NCBI RefSeq assembly: GCF_002234675.1
Contig: NC_019872.2
Location: 12,707,950 to 12,771,949, forward strand
Reading direction: 5' to 3'
Length of the DNA stretch: 64,000 nucleotides
From: Oryzias latipes
Taxonomy: Eukaryota; Chordata; Actinopteri; Beloniformes; Adrianichthyidae
Shown: one piece after another, positions 35,325-52,130 of the stretch
How the letters are laid out: every line of letters begins with the position of its first letter
Numbering within the stretch: the stretch's first letter is position 1
The notes under the pieces: generated by a model
The model's input: the letters and a program-made list of their open reading frames with translations, nothing else
Told to the model about the DNA's origin: nothing
The model's database searches: none
Position numbers and translations under genes: made by a program

Positions 35325-35871
35325 TGTGAGGGATCGAGTGACCAAAGAGGACAACAGAAGTTTGTCAAGAAACGAAAGTTTTAATTTTTCTCAAAAATGC
35401 TAAACAATTAACAAATTGGCCCCCTTAAAAGAGGCCAAGCCAAGCCAAACCAAACCAAACCAAACCAAACAACAGGGGGAACATATATAGTGGCTGATCA
35501 GACCACTTGAAAAACATGGGGGGAAACTAACATAACTACACAGACATTTAACAAAGACTATAAAGACAAGACTAAACACAAAACTTGGTCTCTTGGTGGA
35601 AAAGAAAAAACATCAAAAGTAGAACAAAATGAATAATAACCAACAGAAGCAAAACAAATAAACATTAAATAAGTCTATTGGTTTCCCCCTTGGAGGCTTC
35701 TGTAGATGGCGCCTGCCCAATTGCCTGACTGGAGTATTTAAAGGCTGTGAAGGCTTGAGCTCCTCTTTTGCCAGTCCAGTCCTCACAGCACGGCTCCAGG
35801 AGCAGAACTGCAGCCGCACCCGTAGCGACCAGTAGCACCCTCAGCACTGGCAACTCAAAAAACAGGTGACA
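35325..35871. mobile_element. Possible LTR-like insertion inside the hAT-like element
   Basis: It starts TGTGAGGG and ends GGTGACA. On the minus strand it has a TTTAAATACTCC TATA-like word. No matching target duplication was found, so this is tentative. Confidence 0.3.
35437..35470. repeat. (CCAAA)n microsatellite
   Basis: CCAAG and CCAAA units in tandem. Confidence 0.9.
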
Positions 35872-37236
35872 TTAATTAAACAAACCAAAATGTGTAAACT
35901 AAACATATGTATGTGTATTTGCTACAAATAAATACTGAAAACAGAGAATAAATGTATATTTTAACTAAAAGAAATGTGTGCATTTATTTAAGAATCTTAA
36001 ATAATAAAATTAAAAAGTGTGCAATGTTGGGGGGAGGTTACCGCCATTTTGTTTGTGGGTCTGGCAGGCTATGCTGCCATCACACAGGGTGTATTTTATT
36101 TTGAAAGGAACTTGCACATTCTGCTGTCACAAGTTAAGGAAGTTACATTTGTCAAATATAGGAAAACATAACTGTCATATTAAATTCTCGCAAATGTTTA
36201 AAAGCTGAAGCTAAAAGCTGAATTTGATGAAAGAATAAAAGAATGCCATACTTTTTACAAAACAAAGTGCCTTTTCTAATCAGTAAGGTGGGAGTTTGCA
36301 GCTCTGGCTGGGTTTTGGTCTGCAAGAAACTGGACCAAATGGTTCTTTATTGTGAACTCCTTGATGCCTATTAATGCAAATATGTATCAAACCACTTCCA
36401 CTCCAAATTGCCTTAATTTAGCATTTGCTTGAAAGCAAAAAGATGAGTTATTTTTTTATTGTATTTACTTTTTTTGCATGGCTGAAAAATACAGATGCCA
36501 AGGGGTTAAAAATGCAGACCTCTGGCCTAGAGCCACTTTATTACATTTACTTTACAATTACCGATAAGTTCAACACTGACAACTGATAAGCTTTTATTAA
36601 CCAAAAAAACTAAATGTTATTGGAAGTTTTGTAAAACACACAACTGGTTTATCCTTTAAATTAGCTATTTTTAAGCTTGAATCCTTTGTATTTTAAGGTT
36701 AAGCTGCAAAAGACAAAAACAAAGTTCTTTGTAAAAATTATCAAATAAAATTGATACACAGAAATTGACAAGACATTTTTCCTATTTTACATGGATTTCT
36801 AGGTGTTATCTTTTCTGAATTAGGCTTAAAACTTCACAAAACATGAACCACACATAAAACTTGACTTTTGTCGTGTTTTAACACCAAGCTTCTCCCCCAA
36901 AGAGTCAGATTGAGAATTTGAACCATTAAAAAGCTCCCCAGCGCATAAAACTGCAGCTCAACCCTTCCCCAGGGGAGAACAGATTGCATCCACCACCCAG
37001 TTGTGACAGTTAATAAGACTTTAACTTTGAAAAAACAGAAAAAAGTTTGAACCACAAAGAAACAAGATTGAAAATTAAAGTGGGATTCAAACAAACATTT
37101 GCAAACAAAATTCTTCTCCAAAATGAATTTAGCAAATACAAAATGAGCAATATGCAACTACAACCAAAACATTATTTCTGAAAGTCAAGCCAAGTCCACT
37201 TTGTGGAAAGCAAAATGTGTTACACATGCTGTAAAT

Positions 37237-37540
37237 GCTGCACGGTGGTGTAGTGGTTAGCGCTCTTGCCTCACAGCGAGGAGGATGTGGTTCAAATCCC
37301 GGCTGTATGGGGTTTACATTTTCTCCTTGTGCATGTAGGGGCCTTATTCAGGTACTCCAGTTTCCTCCAGCTGTCCAAAAACATGCTTCACAGGTAAATT
37401 GGTGACTCTAAATTGTCCCCAAGTGTGGATGTGTGAGTATGTAGCCGAGCAACATACTTGTAACCTGTTCAGTGTATCCCACCTTCAACCCAGCAGTATC
37501 CTGAAAGGAATGCAGTGGGTTCTGAAGATGGATGAATGTT
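37237..37540 (+). mobile_element. tRNA-derived SINE
   Basis: Head CACGGTGGTGTAGTGGTTAGCGC with a B-box-like GTGGTTCAAATCCC, body TCCAAAAACATGCTTCACAGG and GACTCTAAATTGTCC, and an end rich in GATGGATGAATG. Same family as 28838 and 54216. Confidence 0.85.
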
Positions 37541-37663
37541 ACAAAGTTACTAAGTTAGTGACTTAATAAACATTGTGCAAAATTGTGCGATGTAAGTCGC
37601 AAAAAGAAGCAAGAAAAAAGCAGATCAAAAGGAGGTGGATCACCTCACCTGAAAGCACAATAT

Positions 37664-38042
37664 TGTAACGGTTTCAGTTTCTGTGTTTGGTTCCTTGATT
37701 TTCTGTGTAGGTTTGAGTTACTTCCTGTTTTATTTTTTAGTATTTCCTATTTTGTTGTTGTCTCGAGTTTTACCTTTCCCCATCAGTCCTGAGTGTTTCC
37801 ACCTGTGTCTTGTTGCCTTGTGTGTATTTAAGTCTTGTCTTTTCCTTCCTCCCATGCTGCTCCATAGTTTTGATGTTCCCTGTTTCAGTGTCTTTCTAGT
37901 GTCTCAAGTTTATGAGTGTTTCTAGCCTGCTCAGCAGTGGATTTTGGTTTGTTTAGTTTTAGTTATTAAAGATCCTGTTCTCCTGAAACCTCCTGCCTCC
38001 TCCTCTCTGCACCTGGGTACTACCTCACTTTCCCCCCGTAAT
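37664..38042 (+). mobile_element. Solo-LTR-like repeat
   Basis: It starts TGTAACGG and ends CCGTAATA. Inside are CACCTGTGTCTTGTTGCC, a TATA-like GTGTATTTAAGTC and a poly(A)-signal-like ATTAAAGATCC in the order expected of an LTR. No partner LTR or internal coding region is in the window, and the flanking duplication is unclear. Confidence 0.45.
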
Positions 38043-38779
38043 AAATTTGTCTTTGTTAAATGTTAAATGTTGCACCAGCTAAAGTAAAAAGAGAAATAAA
38101 TCACATTTAGGCCATGTGATTGTGTTCTTATATTGTGAAACCAACAATTGTCTTTTATTATGTCATCAAGTATGTCTCCAAATACAAGCTCAGGAGGTCT
38201 ACATTGTCAAAATGTAGACATCAACATTAAAGACACAATCATGTCTCCTGTAAGAAGTATAAAGTGTAAAACAGACTGCTCTATGCAATCCTGTTTTCAC
38301 TTTTAAGTCCTTTTCCTTCTTTCTGTAGTCACTGCTTAGATAATTTTTCCTAATTTGCTTTGTCAATTAAAGAAAAGAAAAGTTGAATTGAATAAGAACA
38401 ATAAAGTATTATAAAAAATGCACCAAAACAGCCCTTTTCTCCACTGTCCTGCATCTTTGAACCACAACATTCATCTGCTATTATTGACATCAAAACCTGA
38501 GGAAACCATGCAGGTGTGGACTTACTAAGGTCAAACGCTCACCTTATTATACATTCATGCATTATGCATGTGTCTTTACATGAAACAAGACAAACCTTAG
38601 CGCTCCGTGAAACAATGAAGGGAGCTGCAATCAAAAACTCTGGCTTCCGCAGGTTCTATCAGCCCTGCTGATCTCAAACCAGAATCCACAGTCCGGGTAT
38701 CAGAACCCTCACCTGATTACTCTTTACCGAGACCTGCTTGTGAGCTATTCAGAGTCATGAAATATTGAAAGGCTGGAGT

Positions 38780-38956
38780 TTCCGTTTCACTCACGGTGAA
38801 GGACGGAAGAGCTCAGAGGGGCAGACAGACGGACGAGCACAACCAGCAGAGGAAAAAAAAGGCTGACAACAGCGGGATTAAGAGGAAATAAAACATCAGG
38901 CACCCTGGGAGGCAGACACATGAGCGGGGATGGAGGGAGAGAGATCAGAAAGGTAG
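38780..38956 (+). other. Predicted 5' UTR exon of the unnamed zinc-finger gene
   Basis: A GA-rich segment ending at a possible donor, CAGAAAG|GTAGTGG. It could join the acceptor TTTTCTGAAG at 39093. An upstream ATG at 38924 runs into a stop after the junction, so it would be a small uORF. Tentative. Confidence 0.35.
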
Positions 38957-39103
38957 TGGATGAATATTTACTACTAATCAGGTGCTTGAACTGGACAAAA
39001 AAAGCTAGTCTGCAGACAGCTGATGATTGATTGGGTGATAACCTTCTGGTTAAATGTTTCATAGGGTATGTTTTCTCCTTCTCTTTTCTGAAGCTGCAGT
39101 GAA

Positions 39104-42100
39104 ATGGCCATCTTCCAGGCTGAAAATGAGTCCATAAACATCCAGAAGCCACAAGAGGACAACTTGTCAGACAGCGGAGTTAGTGACAGAGAGGTAGAGT
39201 CAGGACTGGTCATAAAAAGATGGTGCTGCTGATAAATCTTTAGATTTACATCATTTTCCCTTTTGTGGTTGGGGTGATGGATGATGATGGAGAAGGCTGA
39301 AGAGAACAAATGCATCAGGGGTGCAGAGTTGTTGCCACTGGAGACTCTGACAGGCACAAACTCACAGGGAGATGATGACCACCTTCTATTGTCCCATCTG
39401 TCAACAGACGAAGAGACAGCCACCCCTGCAGTCACATCTCATCAGTCCGACATGCAACGTAAAACACACTCACAGTGGATTTGTGCTCTAAATTTCTGGG
39501 ATTACTAGTCAATTCCATCCAAATAATTTAAAAAAATATAGACTTTATTGTGGAGTAGTGCTTGTCTATTTTTTTTCTCCTCATAGATCATCCGTCTGAG
39601 CCATGCTGGTATTGCCTCAGGTCCCTTGACTCAGAGTATTTACCAGAAGCCACCAAACAGGTTGTGAGACTCCAGATGGAACGTTTTATGTCAAAAAACA
39701 TGTGGGGGGGAAAGGAACTTGCATTTTATTGTAATTTATTTTGTTTTATTTGTAATTCTTTATGTGTAATCTCTGAGACGATGCAATAAATTTCCCTAAA
39801 ATCAGATATTCAGGACCAACAGTAACTTAAAAGTGAAAGGAAAAAGGACATCGTAGTGGAATCTGCAGTGGAACCATTCAAAGTTTGCTGGAACATCATT
39901 AAGAGGAGAAAAACACTACACACTGCATTGTGGCATGCTGGATTAATCCAAACCTCAACGTTTTAACTTCCATGTTGAGCGTCCTGTCAAAATTAGAAGA
40001 AGTCTATAAAGTGTAACTTTCCTACATTTAAATTGAAGTAAAATTATGTTTTGTTTGACTTGATGTTTAGTGTTACTGTTAAAAGGAAAATTTGATCCAT
40101 TATCAAAAACTTGTTAAAACATAGTTTATCTCATTTGCTCAATTTATATTTAAAATGGAACACTAACACTCAATAGTTCACTTAGCCTGGAGAGTTTTCT
40201 GTAACGCTTCCTTTTAAAGTACTGTACAGTGCAGTTTAGGGTTATGTAAGTGGTATTTACATGGTACTTTTGTTGTACTGAGTAATAACAGGGTACATGG
40301 TGTGTATTTATGTGGTACTATATTTGCTTCATACTTGTGTGGTACCTTCGTGGTATTTATGCTGTACATACTAGGTTTTTACATAGTACCTATGGGTATT
40401 TATGTGTTGTGCTTGTGTGTTTTTTGTATAAAAACCACAAGAGCCACATTAGCACACTCTCTTGGATTATTTCTTCCAGCCAATTCCTGAGTTATTCATG
40501 GTGAGGCATATTTTTGCCACAGGTATTTTTGAGGTAACAGGGATTTCATTTTAACCCAATTTAAAGGAACCCTTAAAAATGTTTGTCCCTTTTTAACCTC
40601 AAAGGTTGGGTTAACAGTGATGAAAGTCTTCCGGGAATTCCCGGAAATCCGGGTTTTTGAGCAAACCGAACGTACTTTCCGGGAAATAAAGACCTGATCT
40701 CTACGGACAAATCGCTTTCCGGATCAAAAAATGGTCTGAAATCAGCTAATTTTAGCTTTATTTTCTATATTTCTCCGCAAATCGCTTCCTCTATGGTCGT
40801 GGCCATCTCTCGTCTTCCCGGCCTAATTGACCAATGACGGGACGTTTTAGTTGCTTTCGGATGCGTCGACGGGTCTGATTGGCTCTGTCTGCACCACGTG
40901 GTCAGCGTGACTCGCTTCCCTAGAGACCAAAACTGGCGGACCCACGCTAAACTTTCACAAACACATCTGAAGAGTTTGCGATCAAATTTGTGTTAAAATA
41001 ATGGCAGGCATCGTCATTATTGAGCGTGGTCACGACCTCAGTTGTGAGAAGACGATAAAAAAACAAATTGAAGTGGTCTTGGCTGGAAAAAAAAGATTTT
41101 TAAGGTAGTGTAGGTCAAATACTTTTTTGTGTAAAATAATCTCAAAACCACATTTTGAAATAATTTCAATTTTAGTTTTGAGTTTCAGTTTTTATTTTGA
41201 ATACATTTCTCTATCTAATTTATTTGTATTTCCTAATTACCATGATTTAGTTCAGTATAGTTGACATTAATTATAAGTATTTGATGGTTTGGACCCGCAC
41301 TCCCTTAAAAAATAATGTTTACAATGTTTAGCTTAGTTTGTATGTTTGTTTTGATATTTCCCAGATTACTTAGTATTGGTGTTAAAGAATTGATGTATTA
41401 TGTTATAGAATTATAGTTTAAAGCAGATCCCATATTTTGATGTAGTTATAGTTTGAGAAAACAGTGCAAGTGGATGTTGTACATCAGTCATTTCTAAAGC
41501 AGAAATAATGTATAAATAACTGAGGTATTTTCATAGAATATAATAGTTACTGGTGTTCTTTTTGCCATTTGGGGCTTTGATGTTACTATATTTTAGCAAT
41601 TGTATGTTTTGCAGCTTTAAGGAAAAGCGTAGATTGTAGGATTGTGTTACTTTGAGCAATTTTCCAAATTCTTTTTTGGGACCAGCAAGTCCTTAATGGA
41701 GACTCAAACTAGGGGTTTGAATGACAAATCATGATGCTCCAATTAGTCTTAGTTTCTTGATAAAGAAGTGAATAACTAGTTGCCAGAATGCACCAGAATG
41801 CATCTAAGACCACGTATTTTTCCAAAATTTCGCTCTGTGCCCGCCATATCGCTCAAAGAAAAGTTCAGGGATTTTTTCCTTGCCTGACTTTCATCACTGG
41901 TTAAAAACAACCCAACCTGTTTTTTTTTTAACTATGGAGATTTAACTGTGGAACTAGTACAACATAAATACACAGCAAGTACTATTAAAGTACCCAGTAG
42001 GTAGACTAAATGTATCTTATAAGCACCACTTAAGTACCCTGTAAGTACTGAACAGTGAAAGGAAGTGTTACGGAACTTTCTATGTATTTGCCTTTAATGC

Positions 42101-42556
42101 TGCTTCCCATATTAAAATGAACCATTAACTTGTAAATGTTTTTTTTTTTAAGTTCTGAATGTTTTAATTACAAGGGATTAACAAAATCCTTTTGTCTGTG
42201 TGACAGCAAGACTCTGACCCTGCATCGCCATCTAGCGGTCAGAAAGTGAACTACCAGACAGACCCTCGACCTCACTTTGGTGTGGCTTGTTCCTCCCACT
42301 CCACGTGCAGCTCCCTGTGGGGCAGCGAAGGGCCCTGTTTGGGACAAAGAAACCAGGAGGAACTCGATCAGACAGACACCTGTCCTCACTGCCATATAGC
42401 CTTGGCACCTGATACTCTGCGGTGGCATGAGGTTGGCAGAAAATTTCTTAAAAATGCAGAAATAATCAGAGACAAACATTCATCCCGTATGTTGATTTTG
42501 CCTTCTTACAGGCAAAGTGTCTGCTGTTTGATGGGCTGAGGAACTCCAAACAATGA
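39104..42556 (+). CDS. Unnamed small protein with C-terminal UBZ4-like zinc finger
   Basis: I do not recognise this gene. Five coding segments join in frame at GT-AG sites: 39104-39193, 39293-39458, 39587-39660, 42207-42431, 42512-42556, giving 199 aa. The start has a good Kozak context (GAAATGG). Residues 20-30 are NLSDSGVSDRE. A CWYC pair lies at 92-95 (PCWYCLRSLDSEYLP). The end is a zinc finger C169-x2-C172-x11-H184-x3-C188, split by an 80-bp intron. That spacing equals Rad18-type UBZ4 ubiquitin-binding fingers, so a ubiquitin-linked role is a guess. Phases agree at every junction (0, 1, 0, 0), and a poly(A) signal follows at 42679. The start of the second segment is the least certain. Intron 3 (2.5 kb) holds nested transposons. 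Confidence 0.72.
40199..42084. mobile_element. Outer TIR element with GTAC-rich subrepeats
   Basis: Left end CTGTAACGCTTCCTTTTAAAGTACTG and right end CAGTACTTAC...CACTTCCTTTCACTG (as seen on the minus strand) are inverted, sharing GTAACRCTTCCTTT. Inside the left part, TGGTATTTA and TGGTAC words recur about every 20 bp; the right part has the inverse GTACC words. A second element (40615-41899) sits in its middle. It lies in intron 3 of the unnamed gene. Confidence 0.6.
40615..41899. mobile_element. Nested DNA transposon with CAGTGATGAAAGTC ends
   Basis: CAGTGATGAAAGTC at the left and GACTTTCATCACTG at the right are perfect 14-bp inverted ends. The flanks are GTTAA on both sides, a possible 5-bp target duplication. 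It is 1285 bp. The left part is CpG-rich (CCGGGAATTCCCGG, CACGTGGTCAGCG). No long ORF is seen, so it is non-autonomous or decayed. Superfamily undetermined. Confidence 0.7.
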
Positions 42557-42678
42557 ACCATCATCGGAAGAAAATCTTCTGTTTGTGTTTTTGGGTAGCA
42601 CTTACATTAGATGCTGGATGTGGGAATTTTAGTTAGGTTTAAATGGATATGATTAATATTCAATTAACATCGCTTCGA

Positions 42679-42684
42679 ATAAAG
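42679..42684 (+). terminator. Polyadenylation signal of the unnamed gene
   Basis: AATAAA 122 bp after the TGA stop at 42556. Confidence 0.65.
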
Positions 42685-43018
42685 TCTTTAATTTGTGGAT
42701 ATTTTGAATTGAATTAAATATTCAAACATTAATTTGCAATTTAATTAAAAGTACTTGTTTTGGGCACACCTTATGCTGCAAACATTGATGCCTAAATCTA
42801 ACAACTTATAAGTTTAAAACCATTTTTCCCCCTTTTCTTTAAATATTTTATTATTCTGTTGAATTTTCTTGCTATTATTTAGTCTTTAACTTCATACATT
42901 TTCTCATACTACTTGGATGAAAAAAAGGCTATCAAAAAGGAACATTTTTATTTTCTCCACCTGTTATGTGTACAATTATTTTCGGGAATTCTTTACTATT
43001 TTTTTTTTATGTTTGCTA

Positions 43019-43221
43019 ACCCTTGTGCTATCCTAGGCACACGCTGGGAGTTGGGTCATCTAGACCCACTAAACAGTGCTCTGAACCATTTTTCTTCAAT
43101 GACTTGTGATCTTCAATGGTGTCCATGGATTACATGAAATCTTTCCACCTTTATCCACCTTTGTCATGGCAGGAATAACACATCAAAGTAAGGGTGGGGT
43201 CATCTAAGATAGCACAAGGGT
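43019..43221. mobile_element. MITE with ACCCTTGTGC termini, second copy
   Basis: 203 bp, ends ACCCTTGTGC and GCACAAGGGT, TA on both sides (43017-43018, 43222-43223). The interior is the reverse complement of the copy at 29016-29222 (GGGTCATCTAGACCCACTAA, GGTGTCCATGGATTACATG). Confidence 0.85.
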
Positions 43222-43779
43222 TAATGTAATTTAGTTAAAAACAACATGGTCTAAGCTTCATTATTTTTGGGCCTAATTCCAAGCAAATGTTTGACTCCGT
43301 CAAGGTCAAGCTGCCTGGGTGACCAGACCAAAAGACAAAATATAAAAAAATGAAATAAAACCATATTAATAGTCATAAAGTTTACATTTCTTTCATGAAT
43401 AAATAAAAATTACTTAAAGTGAATATGCCAGAATGAAACTAGAGGTGTAACAACTCATTTTAACAACGGTTCGATTTATTTCATTGGCCTCTGTGTATAT
43501 TTATTTGTATTTATGAACATTTTTTACATCTGCTTTAACTATGCAACCACACAAAACAGCACACAAATCTCCTTTAGTTCTTCACATAAAAATGCTTTAA
43601 GATTTGTCATTTGCGATGCAGTAGTTAATAGATACCATAAGGAAAAGAGACTCTTTCTCATTTAATCCTTTCAGAAAAATCACTCTATTTAACAAAAGTA
43701 TGAGATATTTAGACATGTTTTAATAAAAAAACACACAGATATTTTCACAAAGTGAGATCACATTTCCAGTATCTGTAAA

Positions 43780-43906
43780 AGGCTCACTCCAATTATCTCT
43801 GATCTATAGTTAAATGGTTTCCAGTGGTCATTCCTTTGTGATTATGCCATTTTTTATCCAAAATGTTAAAAAAACCTGTGTCGTTTTCTAGAACATGGTA
43901 GACACA
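43780..43906 (+). mobile_element. TTAA-type TIR element, copy 5 (5' fragment)
   Basis: The 5' part of the family only: GGCTCACTCCAATTATC, GATCTATAGTTAAATGG, GATTATGCCATTTTT, CGTTTTCTAGAACATGG. The rest is missing. Confidence 0.65.
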
Positions 43907-44327
43907 CAAGCAAGATAGTTAGCACTTGTGCATTAGCATCCTGTCTATCACTTGCATGTCTGCCAGCTTGTCTTTCCACGTAGCAGCTCCAAATCCCTGT
44001 TTCTTTTTAAAAACATACTTCGGGGTAGTGGGTCTATAAATTTCACTGTAACCACAAATGCACTACTAACCTTTTGGGGGATGCAAATGCACAAGCAAAC
44101 AGCTTTTAGACCAACTAAACTAAATTAAACCACACCAAACTAAATGTAGGTTTATATCCTGAAATACAGCTAAACATTCACTGAAAATGCACAGTAAATA
44201 TTATACATAACTATGGAACATAGTCTGATTAAAATAGAATATTTTATGGAAATTTGTTCTACTTTTAGGTAGACTTGGAACTAATATCTACACATTATAT
44301 GCAAAGAATACGAATAAGCACAAAATG

Positions 44328-48955
<4,628 letters not shown>

Positions 48956-48999
48956 CTCTTAAATTCTGAAGATTTTGTTGATCTTTTTCTTTTTTTTTA

Positions 49000-51900
49000 A
49001 CTTCACGTTTGGATTTTAGCTCATACTACTCTTGCAATCTTAGTACTCTAATCAATTTGAACGGCTACTGTGCGGTGTGTCTATCACCTTCTACAACTAG
49101 AGCCTCATCCCTCGACTATCAGCAGGTAAAGCGCCCAAACAAAATCACAGCTCTCATTTGCATAACCCTGTCCAAGAAAACTGGTGAAGGTCTGATACTC
49201 TGACAGGGGAGGGTGGAGGTTGGAAAGTCACTCTGTGGATGTTAGAGCACCTGTGCTGGCTGTGCTTATCCGCCATTTTAACTGGCCTCCCATCAGTTTT
49301 GCATGTCAGGTAGTGAAAATCCGGCGAGCTTCTCATTCAAGTAACCCTTGCCATGCAAATGTTGGCCCTGGACCAATCCCCGGCTCCAAATAAAGGGCAC
49401 GGTCTGAGTAACAGGAGCAAACACAGTGGAGCCACAGCCTTAACTGCTAGGGAAATCAGTCTTTTCTTTCTCTTTTTAGTCCTTTTCATTGCAGCTGTTT
49501 CATTGGATTACTGTCTATTGTAAAACGTATTCAGTGAACAGACTGTAAGTCTGTTGACTGTTCAATTTACTTGATTACTGGTATGATGGCATGTTCTGTC
49601 TAGTTCTGTCCACAGTCAATGCAAAAACATGCAACATCTAACTGATTCTCATGTGTAACAGTGACAAACATTTTTCAATAAATTGTTCATTTCATCCCTT
49701 TTTTGTAAAAAAAGAAAAACACAGTTCTTACATGATAACAGATTAAACTAAATAATTTACCTGTCCAAGCAGCCAACATGCACATCTGATTTCACAGGAC
49801 TTTGCACAAATTATACAAATGAGTCTAAAGCCTGTCATGCAAATTGCAATAGAGGTTACTTGGAGAACATCAGGATGATCGTGTGGCTCAAACTACTCAA
49901 CAACAGACAACCACTGCAGCACAGAATCTCTGTTAGCCTACAGTTGGGCTGTTTTGGGGGTTTTCACAATAAGGAGAGAAACCTCAGCTTTAATACTTAT
50001 CAGATTTACATTGGCAGACAAAATATTTAACCCATTCCAGCCTGACTCAATTTCCAATTACTGGTATAAAAAATAATATTCTTCTATGCTTTTTCAGGTC
50101 AAGGTGATGCTAAATTAAGTGGAGTCCTAGATTTAATGGTATGTTACAAATTAGTGACCTACAAAACAAAAGGGTTAAACAGCAATAATGAATTTAAACT
50201 CCTTGTAAAAATAAAAGTCATATTAAATAGCTGAAGCTGAACATTTTTTTAATATCTTAACTGCTATTCAAGACTGGCTGGGGGACTTCGTTGCAATATG
50301 TGCTTCATATTACAATAAATTATATTTTCTGCTCTTTGTGAGCCTTTTTTTCAACAACGTAAGACGACTCAACTGTGATTCTAAAGTGGAAAATTGCTAT
50401 TTTTATTCTGTTCCTAAGTAAAATATTCTTTCTATAGCATGTATTTATGTTTTAAATACACATTTGTTACATGTTTAATGTTAAAAATGTCCCCTTTGTT
50501 TATTTATGGAATGACAATCTTTTAATGTTTAACCCTAGAAAAGTCATTACATCAAAGAATTGACAGAAAAATATTTTTTGGGAATGAAGGTGTTTTTAAA
50601 CCCTTTCATAACATCCCATTAAAAAATAGCAATATAATCTTTACGAATCATCATTTATGATATTTTGGATGATTTGGTATATTTTTCCCCACAATGAAGT
50701 TGCCTTGAGTGTTTAGAAAAAAGTAGTTTATGTCTCAAATTTAAAACAGATGTTTTTAACATGGTGTAACTGAATTATAAATAAAGAATTATCAACAATT
50801 AACATTCTTTCAATGCAGGAAGTTGATATTTAAAAAACCAAATGACAATAAATGAGTTATTTTCACCACGAAGTTTTGAAAATTAGCTGAACGTTTTTCC
50901 ACCAAAAGTGTTTTTAGAGATTTTATGGAAGCAGCCATTTTGAAATTAGCAGGAAAGTCCTTCTACTGCCCCAAGAGAAAATGATAATTTACTATAAGGC
51001 AAAAAAAAATATGGACCAAGTTATTTATTTCCATTTCTTTTTGAGGAATTTTTGGATTAAGCCAATGAAATAGGCGTCTCAGAAATGCATGTCTCAAAAT
51101 AATATACATGAGTTCATATTTCATTTTTTTAAATGAGTTTTGCGATTGTCGCTTGTTCACCACAATCACCCTCACACAACAGGACAGTTATTACAGTATA
51201 TCATGTACACTTTATTCTACACATGTCAGCCTGCAGACAGAAATCTGAGCTTTTCTTTTGTCAAAAGTCGTCTAATAATATTGTCTGATTTGTACTGTTA
51301 GTGTATTTCGTGAAGTGTATAGCAGACTGCACTATGAGTCCCTGCCTTCCAGAGCTACACTCTAACTGTATGCAAAGCACCTGCATGTGTGCTGCGGCAT
51401 GGAAATAATCTGGCAGTTCCCTTTAACTTCACTCAACAACAACAAAATTTAAGGTCCTTCCAGTGGCACCGAACCCAAACCTACTGCTCTGACATCAGTT
51501 GCAGAACTCTGCATAGTTTGCAATTAATTTAAGCTTTTGTTTGGAAATAAAAATATTTTCTGACGGCATCTATTTGTAACTGTAAATCCTGCTCTTTGTT
51601 CCCTGAGTAAACGGCCTGTTTGAGCATGTCTGTGAACAGACACACCTGTTTTTTGTATTTTTCCGTGCTCTGTTTGTATATATACAAAAGTATACTTTTC
51701 ATAAAGCTGATAGGACTTGCAGAGTTTTTAGTTCAAGTAAGAATTCACATCTTATTGAAACTGTGAAAGCAATCGTTTTTCATTTATTTTAGTTTTCAAA
51801 TGTGAAGTTATGGGAGTGTAAAGAATATAAAAAAACATTTTTTTAATGTTTTTTTATATAAATGAGTGGGTATAATATATGTGTTTTATTATAAGTAACT

Positions 51901-52100
51901 TTATTTATTGCAAATACATTTTTTTATTTAGTTTTTAAAGCAACAAAGCGTAGCAGTAACGCATGTTCAACAGCAGGGGGCGATGTAGCGCAAATGCTCG
52001 TTAATCTGCCAGATCAAAAAAAGGAAAATAAGAAACACAGTCGCTAGTAGCACAACAGTCTTTGCTGTGAGGTTTGAAAGATGTGAAAGATGAAGATCAA
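49000..52100. other. Intergenic between ovol3 and hlcs
   Basis: The two genes are divergent. 49,000-49,470 is upstream of ovol3 and not repetitive, with a possible promoter region. The rest is AT-rich with no gene seen. A CTCF-like word is at 51970-51984. Confidence 0.45.
51970..51984 (+). promoter_or_regulatory. CTCF-like motif upstream of hlcs
   Basis: ACAGCAGGGGGCGAT fits the core of the vertebrate CTCF motif. It is about 150 bp upstream of the hlcs start codon. Binding is inference. Confidence 0.4.
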
Positions 52101-52130
52101 AGACAGCCGTGACATTAGTGTGTGGAGAAG

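Larger units (their letters stand above)
34962..36524. mobile_element. hAT-like DNA transposon, composite
   Basis: The left end CAGGGGTCAGCAACC and right end GCAGACCTCTG are inverted hAT-type termini. The 8-bp flanks GTCTAGAG (34954-34961) and GCCTAGAG (36525-36532) match at 7 of 8 positions. No transposase ORF is seen. The middle (about 35325-35871) has a different character, with CpG, a CCAAA repeat and TGTGAG...GTGACA ends, and may be a separate LTR-like insertion. Confidence 0.65.
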
